NCBI RefSeq assembly: GCF_001730305.1
Contig: NZ_MIJY01000012.1
Span: 124,001-188,000 of the forward strand
From: Enterococcus termitis
GTDB lineage: Bacteria > Bacillota > Bacilli > Lactobacillales > Enterococcaceae
DNA: 64,000 nt
Direction: 5' to 3'
Made by a program: the position numbers and the translations under genes. Under the pieces are notes generated by a model. The model was given only the letters and a program-made list of their open reading frames with translations. It was not told the origin of the DNA and did no database searches. This document shows, piece after piece, positions 44,350-53,378 of this stretch; the stretch's first letter is position 1; each line of letters opens with the position of its first letter.

Positions 44350-47058
44350 ATGAATATCTTATTCTTAAGCTTTACAAAAAACAGCTTAACTGTTCAGGAA
44401 AAAAAAGCAGATCAGTTTCTTTCTGAACATAACTTTCCACTTTCAAATGTAGCATTCCCAGGAACATTCGATGCTCTAGCTACGCAGCTCAAAGAAAAGT
44501 ATCCACATACGACTGGTGCTGTTTTACAGACAAGCTCCTCAGATTTTTATACTCTCTATCCACAATTAGACCCTTTAAATGCAAGTTGTCAAGCAATCAT
44601 CAAGGTGTTATCCGAAGCATTGAATATTCCTATACTAACTTTTGAAGAAGCAGACTCAGCGGATAACTTAGCAGAAGCTTTTAAAGAGAAAGTCGAGCAA
44701 TTAACTTGGACTCTGGATTATTTTGGCTACACACCTGGAAAAGAAGAATATTCGGTTGAATCCTTACTAACAGTTGGTAACGGTTTTATGGGATTACGTG
44801 GTACGATACCTGAAATGAGGCTTTCAAAAGAGCATTATCCTGCAACTTATCTTGCGGGTCTTTATAACGAAGAAAAATCAGAAGTAGCCGGACAAATCGT
44901 TGAAAATGAAGATTTCGTCAATACTCCCGATAATCAATTTATCAGTGTTCAAGTGGAAGGAACAAATGAGTGGCTGACGTTGGAAAAAGCCGATTTGACC
45001 TTGCTGCATAGAAATTTAGATCTTAAAAACGGGTTATTCACTTCACGATTGATCATCGCAGACTCTTATCAACACCAAGTAGAAATCACAGCTTTAAAAA
45101 TCGTCAATATGGCTAAAATGAATAATTACAGCATCAAATACATGATCAAACCCATGAACTTTTCTAAAAATATAACCGTCAAAACAATGACCGATGGTTC
45201 TGTCTATAACTTTAACGTAGAACGCTACCGCAACCTAACAGCAAAACATTTTCATATCACGAAACTAGAAGCTGAGAAAAATAAAACAATGATCCGTGTT
45301 CAAACCAATCAATCTAAAATCGATGTGCAACAAAGTTCGCAGATTTCTGGTGATTTCTTCACTTCAAACGATGTCAAAAATTCAGTTAATGAAGAAACGG
45401 TTGAACAAACGGTAACTTTTTACGCTGAGAAAAATAACACTTATACACTTGAAAAGCATGTTCAAGTAATGACGTCGATCGCTGAAAAAAATTGGAAAAC
45501 TCCCGTTGCTTTTCCGGTATCCTTCGACACTGAATTGACCGAAAGTGCTGCAGCTTGGAAAACGTTATGGGAAAAATCTGATATTCAAGTCTCTGGTGAT
45601 TTGATGTCTCAAAAATTATTACGTATCCACACGTATCATCTACTTGTATCAGCTTCTCCTTTTAGTAATAATGAGCTAGATGTCTCTGTGACCGCACGCG
45701 GACTTCACGGTGAAGCTTATCGTGGTCATATTTTTTGGGATGAAATTTTCATCTTGCCATTTTACATCCTTCATTTTCCAGAAACGGCGAAACAATTATT
45801 GATGTATCGCTATAACCGCCTAGGAAAAGCCAAAGAAAATGCTGTCGAAAGCAACTACGAAGGAGCCATGTTCCCATGGCAATCTGGGCTTGACGGCAGT
45901 GAAGACACACAAAAGCTTCATTTGAATCCGTTAAATGGCGAATGGGGTGAAGACCATAGTGTATTACAGCGCCATGTGTCGTTAGCAATCGCTTATAATA
46001 TCTGGATGTATTGGAACAATACTGGTGACGATCGTTTTATTAAAGAATATGGGGCTGAAATGCTCTTAGAAATTGCAAATTTCTGGCGCAGCGCAGCCAC
46101 ATTTGATGAAAAAACCGATCGTTACTTCATCGACAAAGTGATGGGACCCGATGAGTTTCACGAAGCCTATCCCGATAGTACTGAAAGTGGGCTTAAAAAT
46201 AATGCTTATACGAATTTGATGGTTGTATGGTTATTCGAAGAGCTTGAAACGATCCTCTCATTATTAAATACGCAAGAAACAGCAGAATTATTTACTAAAA
46301 CAGGAATCACACAAGAAAATCTGGAAGAAATGAACACTATTCGCAAACGTTTGACGATCGAAACGAATGAAGATGGCATCATCGCGCAATATGAAGGCTA
46401 TTTTGATTTAAAAGAAATCGACTGGGAACAAGCGAAAGCAACCTATGGCAATATTTACCGTATGGATCGTATTTTAAAAGCAGAAGGACAATCGCCGGAT
46501 GATTACAAAGTTTCGAAACAAGCCGACACCTTAATGCTTTTCTATAATCTAAACAAAGACAAAATCGATGAAATCTTAGCGGAACTAGGTTACGAATTAC
46601 CGTCAGATTATTTAGAGAAAAATCTTTTGTATTATCTAAATAGAACCTCTCATGGCTCTACGCTTTCTCGAATCGTCCATGCACAACTTGCAGAAGAAGT
46701 TGCTTTTCACGATCTTTCTTGGACCCTTTATCAAGAAGCTCTATATTCAGACTACCAAGATATTCAAGGCGGAACCACAGCTGAAGGAATTCACACTGGC
46801 GTAATGGCAGCAACTATTTATGTGACTTTGACTACTTATGCTGGCATCGATATAAAAAAAGAAAAGCTTTCAATCAAGCCAAATCTGCCTGACCATTGGA
46901 CAGACATGTCCTTTAATCTCTCTCAAAAAGGGATTTCCTATCAGCTGACTATCAGCAAAACAGCTGTTCAAGTTTTGGCGAACAAAGACACGACTATTAT
47001 TGTCAATAATCAGCCGTACCACTTAAATACGCAAGAACAACAAACGATCAACTACTAA
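44350..47058 (+). CDS. GH65 disaccharide phosphorylase, probably trehalose-6-phosphate phosphorylase
   Basis: A 902-residue cytoplasmic enzyme. The GH65 part begins at about 117 (TLDYFGYTPGKEEYSVES) with the beta-sandwich, then the (alpha/alpha)6 barrel with acid Glu602 in KVMGPDEFHEAYPD and a C-terminal beta domain. Phosphorolysis would give beta-glucose 1-phosphate. The adjoining treR and pgmB favour trehalose 6-phosphate as substrate, as in Lactococcus TrePP; maltose is the main alternative. The N-terminal 116 residues exceed the usual GH65 length of about 750-780 and match nothing I recognise. The upstream promoter carries TreR-like operators. Confidence 0.88.
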   Translation: MNILFLSFTKNSLTVQEKKADQFLSEHNFPLSNVAFPGTFDALATQLKEKYPHTTGAVLQTSSSDFYTLYPQLDPLNASCQAIIKVLSEALNIPILTFEEADSADNLAEAFKEKVEQLTWTLDYFGYTPGKEEYSVESLLTVGNGFMGLRGTIPEMRLSKEHYPATYLAGLYNEEKSEVAGQIVENEDFVNTPDNQFISVQVEGTNEWLTLEKADLTLLHRNLDLKNGLFTSRLIIADSYQHQVEITALKIVNMAKMNNYSIKYMIKPMNFSKNITVKTMTDGSVYNFNVERYRNLTAKHFHITKLEAEKNKTMIRVQTNQSKIDVQQSSQISGDFFTSNDVKNSVNEETVEQTVTFYAEKNNTYTLEKHVQVMTSIAEKNWKTPVAFPVSFDTELTESAAAWKTLWEKSDIQVSGDLMSQKLLRIHTYHLLVSASPFSNNELDVSVTARGLHGEAYRGHIFWDEIFILPFYILHFPETAKQLLMYRYNRLGKAKENAVESNYEGAMFPWQSGLDGSEDTQKLHLNPLNGEWGEDHSVLQRHVSLAIAYNIWMYWNNTGDDRFIKEYGAEMLLEIANFWRSAATFDEKTDRYFIDKVMGPDEFHEAYPDSTESGLKNNAYTNLMVVWLFEELETILSLLNTQETAELFTKTGITQENLEEMNTIRKRLTIETNEDGIIAQYEGYFDLKEIDWEQAKATYGNIYRMDRILKAEGQSPDDYKVSKQADTLMLFYNLNKDKIDEILAELGYELPSDYLEKNLLYYLNRTSHGSTLSRIVHAQLAEEVAFHDLSWTLYQEALYSDYQDIQGGTTAEGIHTGVMAATIYVTLTTYAGIDIKKEKLSIKPNLPDHWTDMSFNLSQKGISYQLTISKTAVQVLANKDTTIIVNNQPYHLNTQEQQTINY

Positions 47059-47080
47059 ATAGTTAGAATGGAGAACACTC

Positions 47081-47731
47081 ATGAAAAAAGGATTTGTATT
47101 TGATTTAGACGGCGTGATTACCGATACTGCCAAATTTCATTATATCGCCTGGAAAAATTTAGCTAAACATCTTGGCATCACGATCGATGAAGTATTCAAT
47201 GAATCATTAAAAGGCATTAGCCGTATGGACTCTTTAGACAAGATCCTTGCACACGGACATAAAGAGAATGAATATACATTGGCTGAAAAAGAAGCATTGG
47301 CAAAAAATAAAAACGATGATTATGTAAAATTATTAGCAGATCTTTCTGCTGACGATCTATTACCAGGAGTTCGTGATTTCTTAGTTGATGCCAAAGCTCA
47401 CAACATTCCTTGTGCGATTGCTTCAGCTTCAAAAAACGCTCCGATGATTTTAGAAAAACTAGGGGTTCTGGATTACTTTGGACATATCGTTGATCCAGAG
47501 ACCTTAATGAAAGGCAAACCCGATCCAGAGATCTTTGTGAAGGCCGCCCAAAGTATTGGTGTTGCGCCCAAAGATGCTATTGGTTTTGAAGATGCGCAAG
47601 CTGGGATTGAAGGGATCAAAGCAGCTGGGATGTATGCTGTAGGGATTTCTACAACAGAAAAATTAACTGGTGCCGATCTGCAAGTCACTTCAATGACTGA
47701 ATTGTCTGTTGAACAACTGATTTCCATTTAA
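47081..47731 (+). CDS. pgmB: Beta-phosphoglucomutase
   Basis: A 216-residue HAD-family enzyme converting beta-glucose 1-phosphate to glucose 6-phosphate. It has the HAD motif FDLDGVITDT with Asp8 (nucleophile) and Asp10, the cap-domain KGISRMDSL, SASKNAP (motif II), KGKPDPEIF (motif III Lys) and GFEDAQAGIEGIKAAG (motif IV). It is the natural partner of a GH65 phosphorylase and lies 22 bases downstream. A terminator follows. Confidence 0.95.
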   Translation: MKKGFVFDLDGVITDTAKFHYIAWKNLAKHLGITIDEVFNESLKGISRMDSLDKILAHGHKENEYTLAEKEALAKNKNDDYVKLLADLSADDLLPGVRDFLVDAKAHNIPCAIASASKNAPMILEKLGVLDYFGHIVDPETLMKGKPDPEIFVKAAQSIGVAPKDAIGFEDAQAGIEGIKAAGMYAVGISTTEKLTGADLQVTSMTELSVEQLISI

Positions 47732-47738
47732 ACCAATC

Positions 47739-47783
47739 TAAAGAGGAGTCTACCTAACCACACAGGTACGCTTCTCTTTTTTA
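47739..47783 (+). terminator. Terminator after pgmB
   Basis: AAGAGGAG (47741-47748) pairs with CTTCTCTT with one G-T wobble, and inner TACCT pairs with AGGTA, followed by a T-run. Confidence 0.75.
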
Positions 47784-47900
47784 TTCAACCGATTAAATAA
47801 AAAGTAATTCTTAAGATTCTTCAAAAAATTTCAATTATATTTCAAAAACAAGTCTTTCGTGTTACGATAATGTTACAAAAATGGAATCGGGGTTAATAAA

Positions 47901-48725
47901 ATGAAAAGAAAGCTGTTTAGCGAATTATCGCCACTAACTTATCAAATCTCTATCAAAAAAAACATTCTACAACGAAAGCTGATTGATTTCATTCAAGCAG
48001 AGCCGCTTGCCCAAACAAAACAAGAAACGCTTTTGCCTGTATCCGTTTACAAGCACACCTCGCTAATACGAAGAAAATTAGGGAACACAGACCTCACACT
48101 TCAGGAAAATAAAGCAGCGAATCTTCGGATTGCTGCCCCCAAAGTATCTACGATTTTGATTAAGCCGAACGAAACGTTTTCATTTTGGTATTTAGTGGGA
48201 AAGTGTTCTGTGAGCGCAGGATATAAAGATGGCGTAACTATTTTCAATGATTCCGTAAGACCAGGTCTTGGGGGCGGGCTTTGTCAATTTACAAATTTGA
48301 TTCATTGGATCGTTCTTCACTCCCCATTAGAGATCACAGAACATCATCATCATGACGGCTTAGATCTATTTCCAGATTATGGTCGTAAAATTCCGTTTGG
48401 TACGGGGACCTCCATTGTTTATAATTATCTAGATTATCGTTTTAAAAATAATACACCAAACACCTATCAGCTACTTATTTCTGTCAGTGAAACCCACCTT
48501 AACGGGGAGCTTCGTTCGGACAAAGAACAAGCCTATAGCTATCATATTTCTGCGGAAAATGAGTATTTTTCAAGAGAAAATGGCGAAGTTTACCGTAATG
48601 GACAAATTTTCAGAAAATGTATCGATAAACGAACAGGAAATCTTTTAGAAAAGAAATTGATCAAGGAAAATCATGCCCGTGTATTGTATGATACAACCCA
48701 TTTGGACATTCAAGAAAATCTTTAA
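47901..48725 (+). CDS. VanW-family protein
   Basis: A 274-residue protein with the VanW core: NETFSFWYLVGKCSVSAGYKDG (about 90-112) and RPGLGGGLCQFTNLIHW (about 120-137, GGGxCQ). VanW occurs in some glycopeptide-resistance clusters, but most homologues, like this, stand alone in the chromosome with no van genes nearby. There is no signal peptide or membrane span. The biochemical function is unknown; this should not be read as resistance. Confidence 0.88.
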   Translation: MKRKLFSELSPLTYQISIKKNILQRKLIDFIQAEPLAQTKQETLLPVSVYKHTSLIRRKLGNTDLTLQENKAANLRIAAPKVSTILIKPNETFSFWYLVGKCSVSAGYKDGVTIFNDSVRPGLGGGLCQFTNLIHWIVLHSPLEITEHHHHDGLDLFPDYGRKIPFGTGTSIVYNYLDYRFKNNTPNTYQLLISVSETHLNGELRSDKEQAYSYHISAENEYFSRENGEVYRNGQIFRKCIDKRTGNLLEKKLIKENHARVLYDTTHLDIQENL

Positions 48726-48763
48726 CTAAACAGCAAGATCCTTAACATTAGAGCTTTATTAAC

Positions 48764-48828
48764 AAAAAGTGATCCATAAGCAGCAATTTAGGCATTCACC
48801 CTATTTGCTGTTTATGGATCACTTTTTT
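48764..48828. terminator. Long bidirectional terminator
   Basis: AAAAAGTGATCCATAA (48764-48780 region) pairs with TTATGGATCACTTTTTT (48812-48827), with extra inner CAGCAAA/TTTGCTG pairing. It separates the convergent VanW gene and the 190-codon gene, whose stop lies inside it. Confidence 0.85.
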
Positions 48829-49368
48829 ATGATAATCGATCATATATAAAATGGGTTGACTATAAACATAGATATAATCATACTGTTGCTTTTTTCTTTT
48901 GCGGTAAATATGCTTGGCTAACTGCTCAATGCTTTGCTCATCATTGCCAAACACGAAAATAAATAGATTATTTTCGGCATACACCGTATAATTGCCACTT
49001 TGAAGCTTCTTCACTTTATTGTCATAGGCTTCGATCAAGTTAAATAAAGAATGCCAATTCGCAATAGATATCCCAACTTTTTTCTTTGTCCCATCCGGTA
49101 GTGGAAGTGCTACGCGGAGAATACCGGCTCCATATTTTGTCTTGATCGTTTCTAGAATTTGCCTGTCATCATGCACACTGATAGTATCGATCCCTAACAC
49201 TTTCAACACGCTCTCTTTCAATGATTGCGTAACTTCTACACCGATATTTCGTATAGGATTTTGAATGTCAGGTTTGTCTAAAAGCTGAGCTTCGTGGTAT
49301 TTTTCAGGATCAACCTTTTGAAGAATGTCCAACGCTTTCCGTTCATCTGGGCGCTCCATTGGTTCCAT
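48796..49368 (-). CDS. Hypothetical protein with possible nuclease-like core
   Basis: A 190-residue soluble protein starting at 49368, with AAGGAG seven bases upstream. It contains LLDKPDIQNPIRNIGVEVT (about 29-47), in which Pro-Asp ... Gly-Val-Glu-Val-Thr loosely resembles the PD-(D/E)xK nuclease core. No clear catalytic Lys follows the Glu, so this is only a suggestion. The C terminus is Tyr/Lys-rich (RKRKKQQYDYIYVYS). It is a single gene; I do not recognise the family. Confidence 0.65.
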   Translation of the reverse strand: MEPMERPDERKALDILQKVDPEKYHEAQLLDKPDIQNPIRNIGVEVTQSLKESVLKVLGIDTISVHDDRQILETIKTKYGAGILRVALPLPDGTKKKVGISIANWHSLFNLIEAYDNKVKKLQSGNYTVYAENNLFIFVFGNDEQSIEQLAKHIYRKRKKQQYDYIYVYSQPILYMIDYHKKVIHKQQIG

Positions 49369-49522
49369 AGACTCACTCCTTATGTTGACGTGTTATAACT
49401 ACGATATACTATGCGAAAAAATAAAGCAACTTATGAAAAATCAGCCCCATACTGTCATTACAGCTTTTCTTATTTCCATTCTAAAAAAGAGAGGGCCTAA
49501 TCAGCTCTCTCACTTTATTTTA

Positions 49523-50789
49523 TTAAACTGTTTCAGTTTTTCTGTAAAACCCTACTGCCGCAAGTAATACTACTATAAATCCAGCAAGCAAAACACCGTT
49601 ACTATTTGTTTCATTGGTTGCAGGCAACTGTTTTCCTACAGGTTTGGCAGTCCCTCCAGAAACAGTTGATCCTGTGGTATTGTCAGTAATCGTTACCTTG
49701 AGTACTTGCGCATTATCCTGCGTATAAAACTCATAGCCTGGATATTTTTCAGAAAGAAGCTTCATTGTTTCATCTGACCAAGTATACGTATAGGTAAATT
49801 CGGTTGTTCCTGCTTTTAAGGCTTTCCAATTTCCATTTGCATCGATTTCAATAATCGACGGATCTTTAACAGTGAAAGCAAAGGCCCCTTTAGAACCTTC
49901 TATTCCTTCGATGGGTTTGACATTCAGTTGTCCTGTATCTCCAACTTTTCCCTCAACAGAAGTAGCATCGATCACTGGAGTAATATTTAATGAGCCCACT
50001 GGTGTTACTTCTACTTTGATTAATGTAGCAATAGACATGGAAGTAAGCGTACTACCAGGATTTTTATCTTGAATTTCCTTATATGACTTTGTAGTCTAAA
50101 ACAAATTCTGTCTTACCAGCTTTTAAAGCTGTCCATTTCCCATCAGCGTCTACGGAAAGAACATCCTTTGCTTGTCCACTTGAAATATGCGCTGTAAATA
50201 TACCTTTCAGATCACTTACACCACCCATTGGTTTAACTGTAAATTGCCCAGTTTCTCCAATTTTAGCTTTAATCTCCTTTAGATTATATTCAGGAGTGAT
50301 ATCTACAAATTTTTCGTCTGCTTGAGTAACTTCAACTGGAATTTCTTGCGCAATCGATTTTTGATTTAATTGAGTATCAGGAAATTTCTTCTGAATCTTG
50401 GCTAATGATTCCTCTGACCATTCAAAATCAAGCACAGCAGTTGTTGTTCCAGCTTTTAATCCTTGCCAGGTTCCTTGCTTGTCTACAGTAAGAATACTGG
50501 TGTCGGCGACTGTTACCTTAAATGTTCCCTTGAGGTCCTTAAGTCCTTCTAATGGCTCTACCTCAATCAATCCTTTTCCACCAACCGTTGTTTTGATTTT
50601 TTCAAGTTTAAATGTTGGTGTAATATCTAGTTCTTTGGCTGTCTCTTTTGTTTTAGCGTTACTTTCGGAACTTACTGTCTCCAGTGTTTCCATAGTTGCT
50701 TTGGTTTCTTCAGCAAAGGAAACGTGAGCTGCCAATCCGAGTACTGAACAAACTAAAAGACCCATCAACAAATACTTTTTACTTTTCAT
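49523..50789 (-). pseudogene. Frameshifted cell-wall-anchored repeat protein
   Basis: Two adjoining ORFs (50789-50079 and 50038-49523) form one broken gene. The N part has a signal peptide (start 50789, GGAGGAA upstream) and two Ig-like repeats. The C part completes the second repeat, adds a third and ends in a sorting signal with LPATN-E, a hydrophobic span and RKTE. Each repeat carries a GxWxxLKAGTT-like motif. Between 50092 and 50084 the second repeat lacks the expected Trp-Ser-x-x block; frame changes there, fitting a loss of about 11 bases. The reading frame otherwise remains intact, so the lesion is recent. Confidence 0.8.
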
Positions 50790-50911
50790 ACCTATTCCTC
50801 CTTTAGATTCCATTAGTGAACCCATTTTAATGGTATCAAACTTCTAGCATTTAGACAATCCTTTATCAGCTTGTTCGATAAATGAATTCCTTCCTTACAA
50901 AATAAAACAAG

Positions 50912-50941
50912 TTGTCATTTGGCACAGATATTGTCTATACT
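50912..50941 (+). promoter_or_regulatory. Candidate promoter of the DeoR-type gene
   Basis: TTGTCA (50912-50917), 18-base spacer, TATACT (50936-50941), about 45 bases before the start. Confidence 0.5.
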
Positions 50942-50984
50942 ATGGGTAATTTAAAAATAATGATGACTACGGTAGGAGGACATT

Positions 50985-51758
50985 ATGAAAATCAGTCAAG
51001 GTGATGTATTCAGAAGAAGAGAACAATTGATCGAACGTCTGCACCAAAAAGAGCATCTAACAGTCAGTGAGCTTGCCGACTATTTCAATGTATCTGCTGT
51101 GACAATCAGACGAGATCTGCTCTTTTTAGAAAAGAAAAAAATGATTGAACGTTTTTATGGCGGAGTAAAATTAGTTTCTAGTCAACAAGTAAAGCGTACA
51201 GAAAAAGCAGAAAAAAGTAGTTTTCCTGTTGCGGCTTTTATTGAAAAGCTCTCACCTTTTTTAGAGAATCGACTACAGCTTTTTGTGGGCGCTGGCGTTT
51301 TTTCAACAGAGATTATTCATGCACTCTCGGTCTTTGATGTTACTATTTTAACCAATGATGCAGCTGCTCTTTCCATCGATCATCCTAAACAGAAAGCCCT
51401 GATATCAGTCAGTGGCGGTGAATTAGAAAAAAATACACAGGCGCTGGTAGGTGATTTTGCCACACATTCATTCAACAAAGTCGAGGCAGATCTTTGCATC
51501 ATTGAAGCAGCTGGTTTTAATACACATGAAGTTACAACCAAAACATTAAATGAATCCTTCGTCTATCGTACGATGATCCAACATACAAAGGGTCCCAAAA
51601 TCGTTTATACACCAGCTAGCAACTTAGAAACTGTCAGTTCTTTTATGATCGATCGTACTTTTTTATTTGATATTTTGTATACAGATGCTTCGATTCCAGC
51701 CTCTCTTCTATCGAACTACCAGAGTCAATCGATCACCGTAGACGTACTAAATGAATAA
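50985..51758 (+). CDS. DeoR-family transcriptional regulator
   Basis: A 257-residue regulator. The N-terminal DeoR HTH (about 8-60) has RREQLIERLHQKEHLTVSEL and VSAVTIRRDLLFLEKK; a sugar-phosphate-sensing domain follows (about 80-245). DeoR proteins usually bind a phosphorylated sugar. The downstream phospho-beta-glucosidase and PTS EIIC genes are its probable targets. A terminator lies between, so those genes have their own promoter. Confidence 0.9.
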   Translation: MKISQGDVFRRREQLIERLHQKEHLTVSELADYFNVSAVTIRRDLLFLEKKKMIERFYGGVKLVSSQQVKRTEKAEKSSFPVAAFIEKLSPFLENRLQLFVGAGVFSTEIIHALSVFDVTILTNDAAALSIDHPKQKALISVSGGELEKNTQALVGDFATHSFNKVEADLCIIEAAGFNTHEVTTKTLNESFVYRTMIQHTKGPKIVYTPASNLETVSSFMIDRTFLFDILYTDASIPASLLSNYQSQSITVDVLNE

Positions 51759-51851
51759 AAAAGGTATACTAAAAAAGGCCAGATAGAAACAGTAGCGTTT
51801 ATTCGGAGTTAGAACTCCAGACAAAACAGATTTTTAGCTTCCTACCCTTTT

Positions 51852-51890
51852 GAACTGTTCATAAAAATACTTTCATGAACAGTTCTTTTG
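51852..51890 (+). terminator. Terminator after the DeoR-type gene
   Basis: GAACTGTTCAT (51852-51862) and ATGAACAGTTC (51875-51885) form a perfect 11-bp stem followed by TTTT. Confidence 0.8.
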
Positions 51891-51896
51891 AATGCA

Positions 51897-51925
51897 TTGA
51901 ATTACTGTCCGTAATCACTTATTCT
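51897..51925 (+). promoter_or_regulatory. Candidate promoter of the GH1-PTS operon
   Basis: TTGAAT (51897-51902), 17-base spacer, TATTCT (51920-51925). Confidence 0.5.
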
Positions 51926-51933
51926 AAAACCAA

Positions 51934-51947
51934 AGAAAACGCTTTAC
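51934..51947. promoter_or_regulatory. Candidate cre site (CcpA)
   Basis: AGAAAACGCTTTAC closely follows the core of the Firmicute cre consensus (TGAAANCGNTTTCA) with mismatches at the ends. It is nine bases after the -10, the place for CcpA repression by preferred sugars. Confidence 0.55.
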
Positions 51948-51971
51948 AAAAAATATAGATTGGAGAATTTT

Positions 51972-53363
51972 ATGACTCATACATTTCCAGAAAACTTTCT
52001 ATGGGGTGCATCCATTTCTGCCCATCAAACTGAAGGTGCCTATAATGCTGAAGGTAAAGGGCTGAGTGTACAGGATACGCGCCAGAGAGACAATCACGAC
52101 ATCGCTGATTTTACAGTAGCCGTGGATCATTACCATCGTTATAAAGAAGACATTCGTTTATTAGCTGAGATGGGGATCAAAGTTTTTCGTTTTTCTATTG
52201 CTTGGACAAGAATTTTTCCAAACGGCCGAGGAAAAGTGAATGATTTAGGCATCCAACACTACAGTGATGTGATCGATGAACTATTGAAATACGACATACA
52301 GCCTTATATTACGTTGAATCATTTTGATTTACCACAGGCTTTAGAAGATGAAGGCGGCTGGGGCGTTCGTACTACAGTAGATGCTTTTGTTCATTATGCA
52401 GAAACCGTCTTTAAAGCATACGGCGACAGAGTTAAGCATTGGTTAACGATCAACGAACCAAATATCATGCTTTTGGTCGATAAAAAAATCTTAGGTAAAG
52501 AAATTCCTTTACGGGAAAAATATCAGCAGTTCCATCACTTAATGATTTCTGAAAAATATGCATTCAAACGTTGCCATGAACTAATTGAAGGAGGAAAAAT
52601 CGGTCCTGTTCCCAATATTTCTTTGGTTTATCCTGCAACTAGCAAGCCGCTAGACAATCAAGCTGCACTTTATTTTAACAGCGTCAGAAACTGGGCTTAT
52701 CTGGATTTTTCTTGTTTCGGTCGCTACAACACAGTGTTTAAAGATTATTTGAACCGCAACGATGTGTCGATCACCTTCGCTTCTGAAGATCAGGAATTGA
52801 TGGAAAAACATTTTCCCGATTTTGTTGCAATGAACTTCTATACGACTGTCACTGTAGAAAAACCAACTGAACGTGATGGTATGGCTAACGGCATTAGTGA
52901 TCAACAAAGTGAAGATATTATGGAATGGGGCTTTTATAAGGGGTTTACCAATCCATTTTTGAAAAAAAATCAATTCAATTGGACGATCGATCCAGATGGC
53001 TTAAAAACCACATTGCAGACATTATACGACCGCTATCATTTACCGATCATTATTACTGAAAACGGTCTAGGTGCCAAAGATGAATTAACGGAAGATGGAA
53101 AAATTCATGATGATTATCGGATCGATTATTTAGAGCAACACATCGATCAGTGTCGTCAAGCAATCGAAGCTGGTGTTGATTTGATTGGCTACAGCCCTTG
53201 GTCTGCCATCGATTTGATCAGCGTCCATGAAGGCATCAGTAAACGTTATGGCTTTATCTATGTTGACCGTAACGAGCATGACGAAAAAGAAATGCACCGC
53301 TACAAAAAAGATAGCTTCTACTGGTATCAATCCTTGATCAAAGCCAACCAGCTGCCCTCATAA
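51972..53363 (+). CDS. GH1 6-phospho-beta-glucosidase
   Basis: A 463-residue enzyme starting at the ATG at 51972 (GGAG six bases upstream; the TTG at 51960 is unlikely). GH1 motifs are FLWGASISAHQTEGAY, TLNHFDLPQAL, NEP with acid/base Glu162 and ITENGLG with nucleophile Glu363. The C-terminal SKRYGFIYVD is the phosphate-binding signature of phospho-glycosidases. It hydrolyses PTS-imported beta-glucoside 6-phosphates such as cellobiose phosphate. It is 15 bases upstream of the EIIC gene. Confidence 0.93.
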   Translation: MTHTFPENFLWGASISAHQTEGAYNAEGKGLSVQDTRQRDNHDIADFTVAVDHYHRYKEDIRLLAEMGIKVFRFSIAWTRIFPNGRGKVNDLGIQHYSDVIDELLKYDIQPYITLNHFDLPQALEDEGGWGVRTTVDAFVHYAETVFKAYGDRVKHWLTINEPNIMLLVDKKILGKEIPLREKYQQFHHLMISEKYAFKRCHELIEGGKIGPVPNISLVYPATSKPLDNQAALYFNSVRNWAYLDFSCFGRYNTVFKDYLNRNDVSITFASEDQELMEKHFPDFVAMNFYTTVTVEKPTERDGMANGISDQQSEDIMEWGFYKGFTNPFLKKNQFNWTIDPDGLKTTLQTLYDRYHLPIIITENGLGAKDELTEDGKIHDDYRIDYLEQHIDQCRQAIEAGVDLIGYSPWSAIDLISVHEGISKRYGFIYVDRNEHDEKEMHRYKKDSFYWYQSLIKANQLPS

Positions 53364-53378
53364 TGAAAGGAGAAAAAA

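Noticed and set aside
47901-48725. Part of a vancomycin-resistance cluster because of VanW similarity
   Set aside because: No vanA/H/X/R/S genes are nearby; stand-alone VanW homologues are common.
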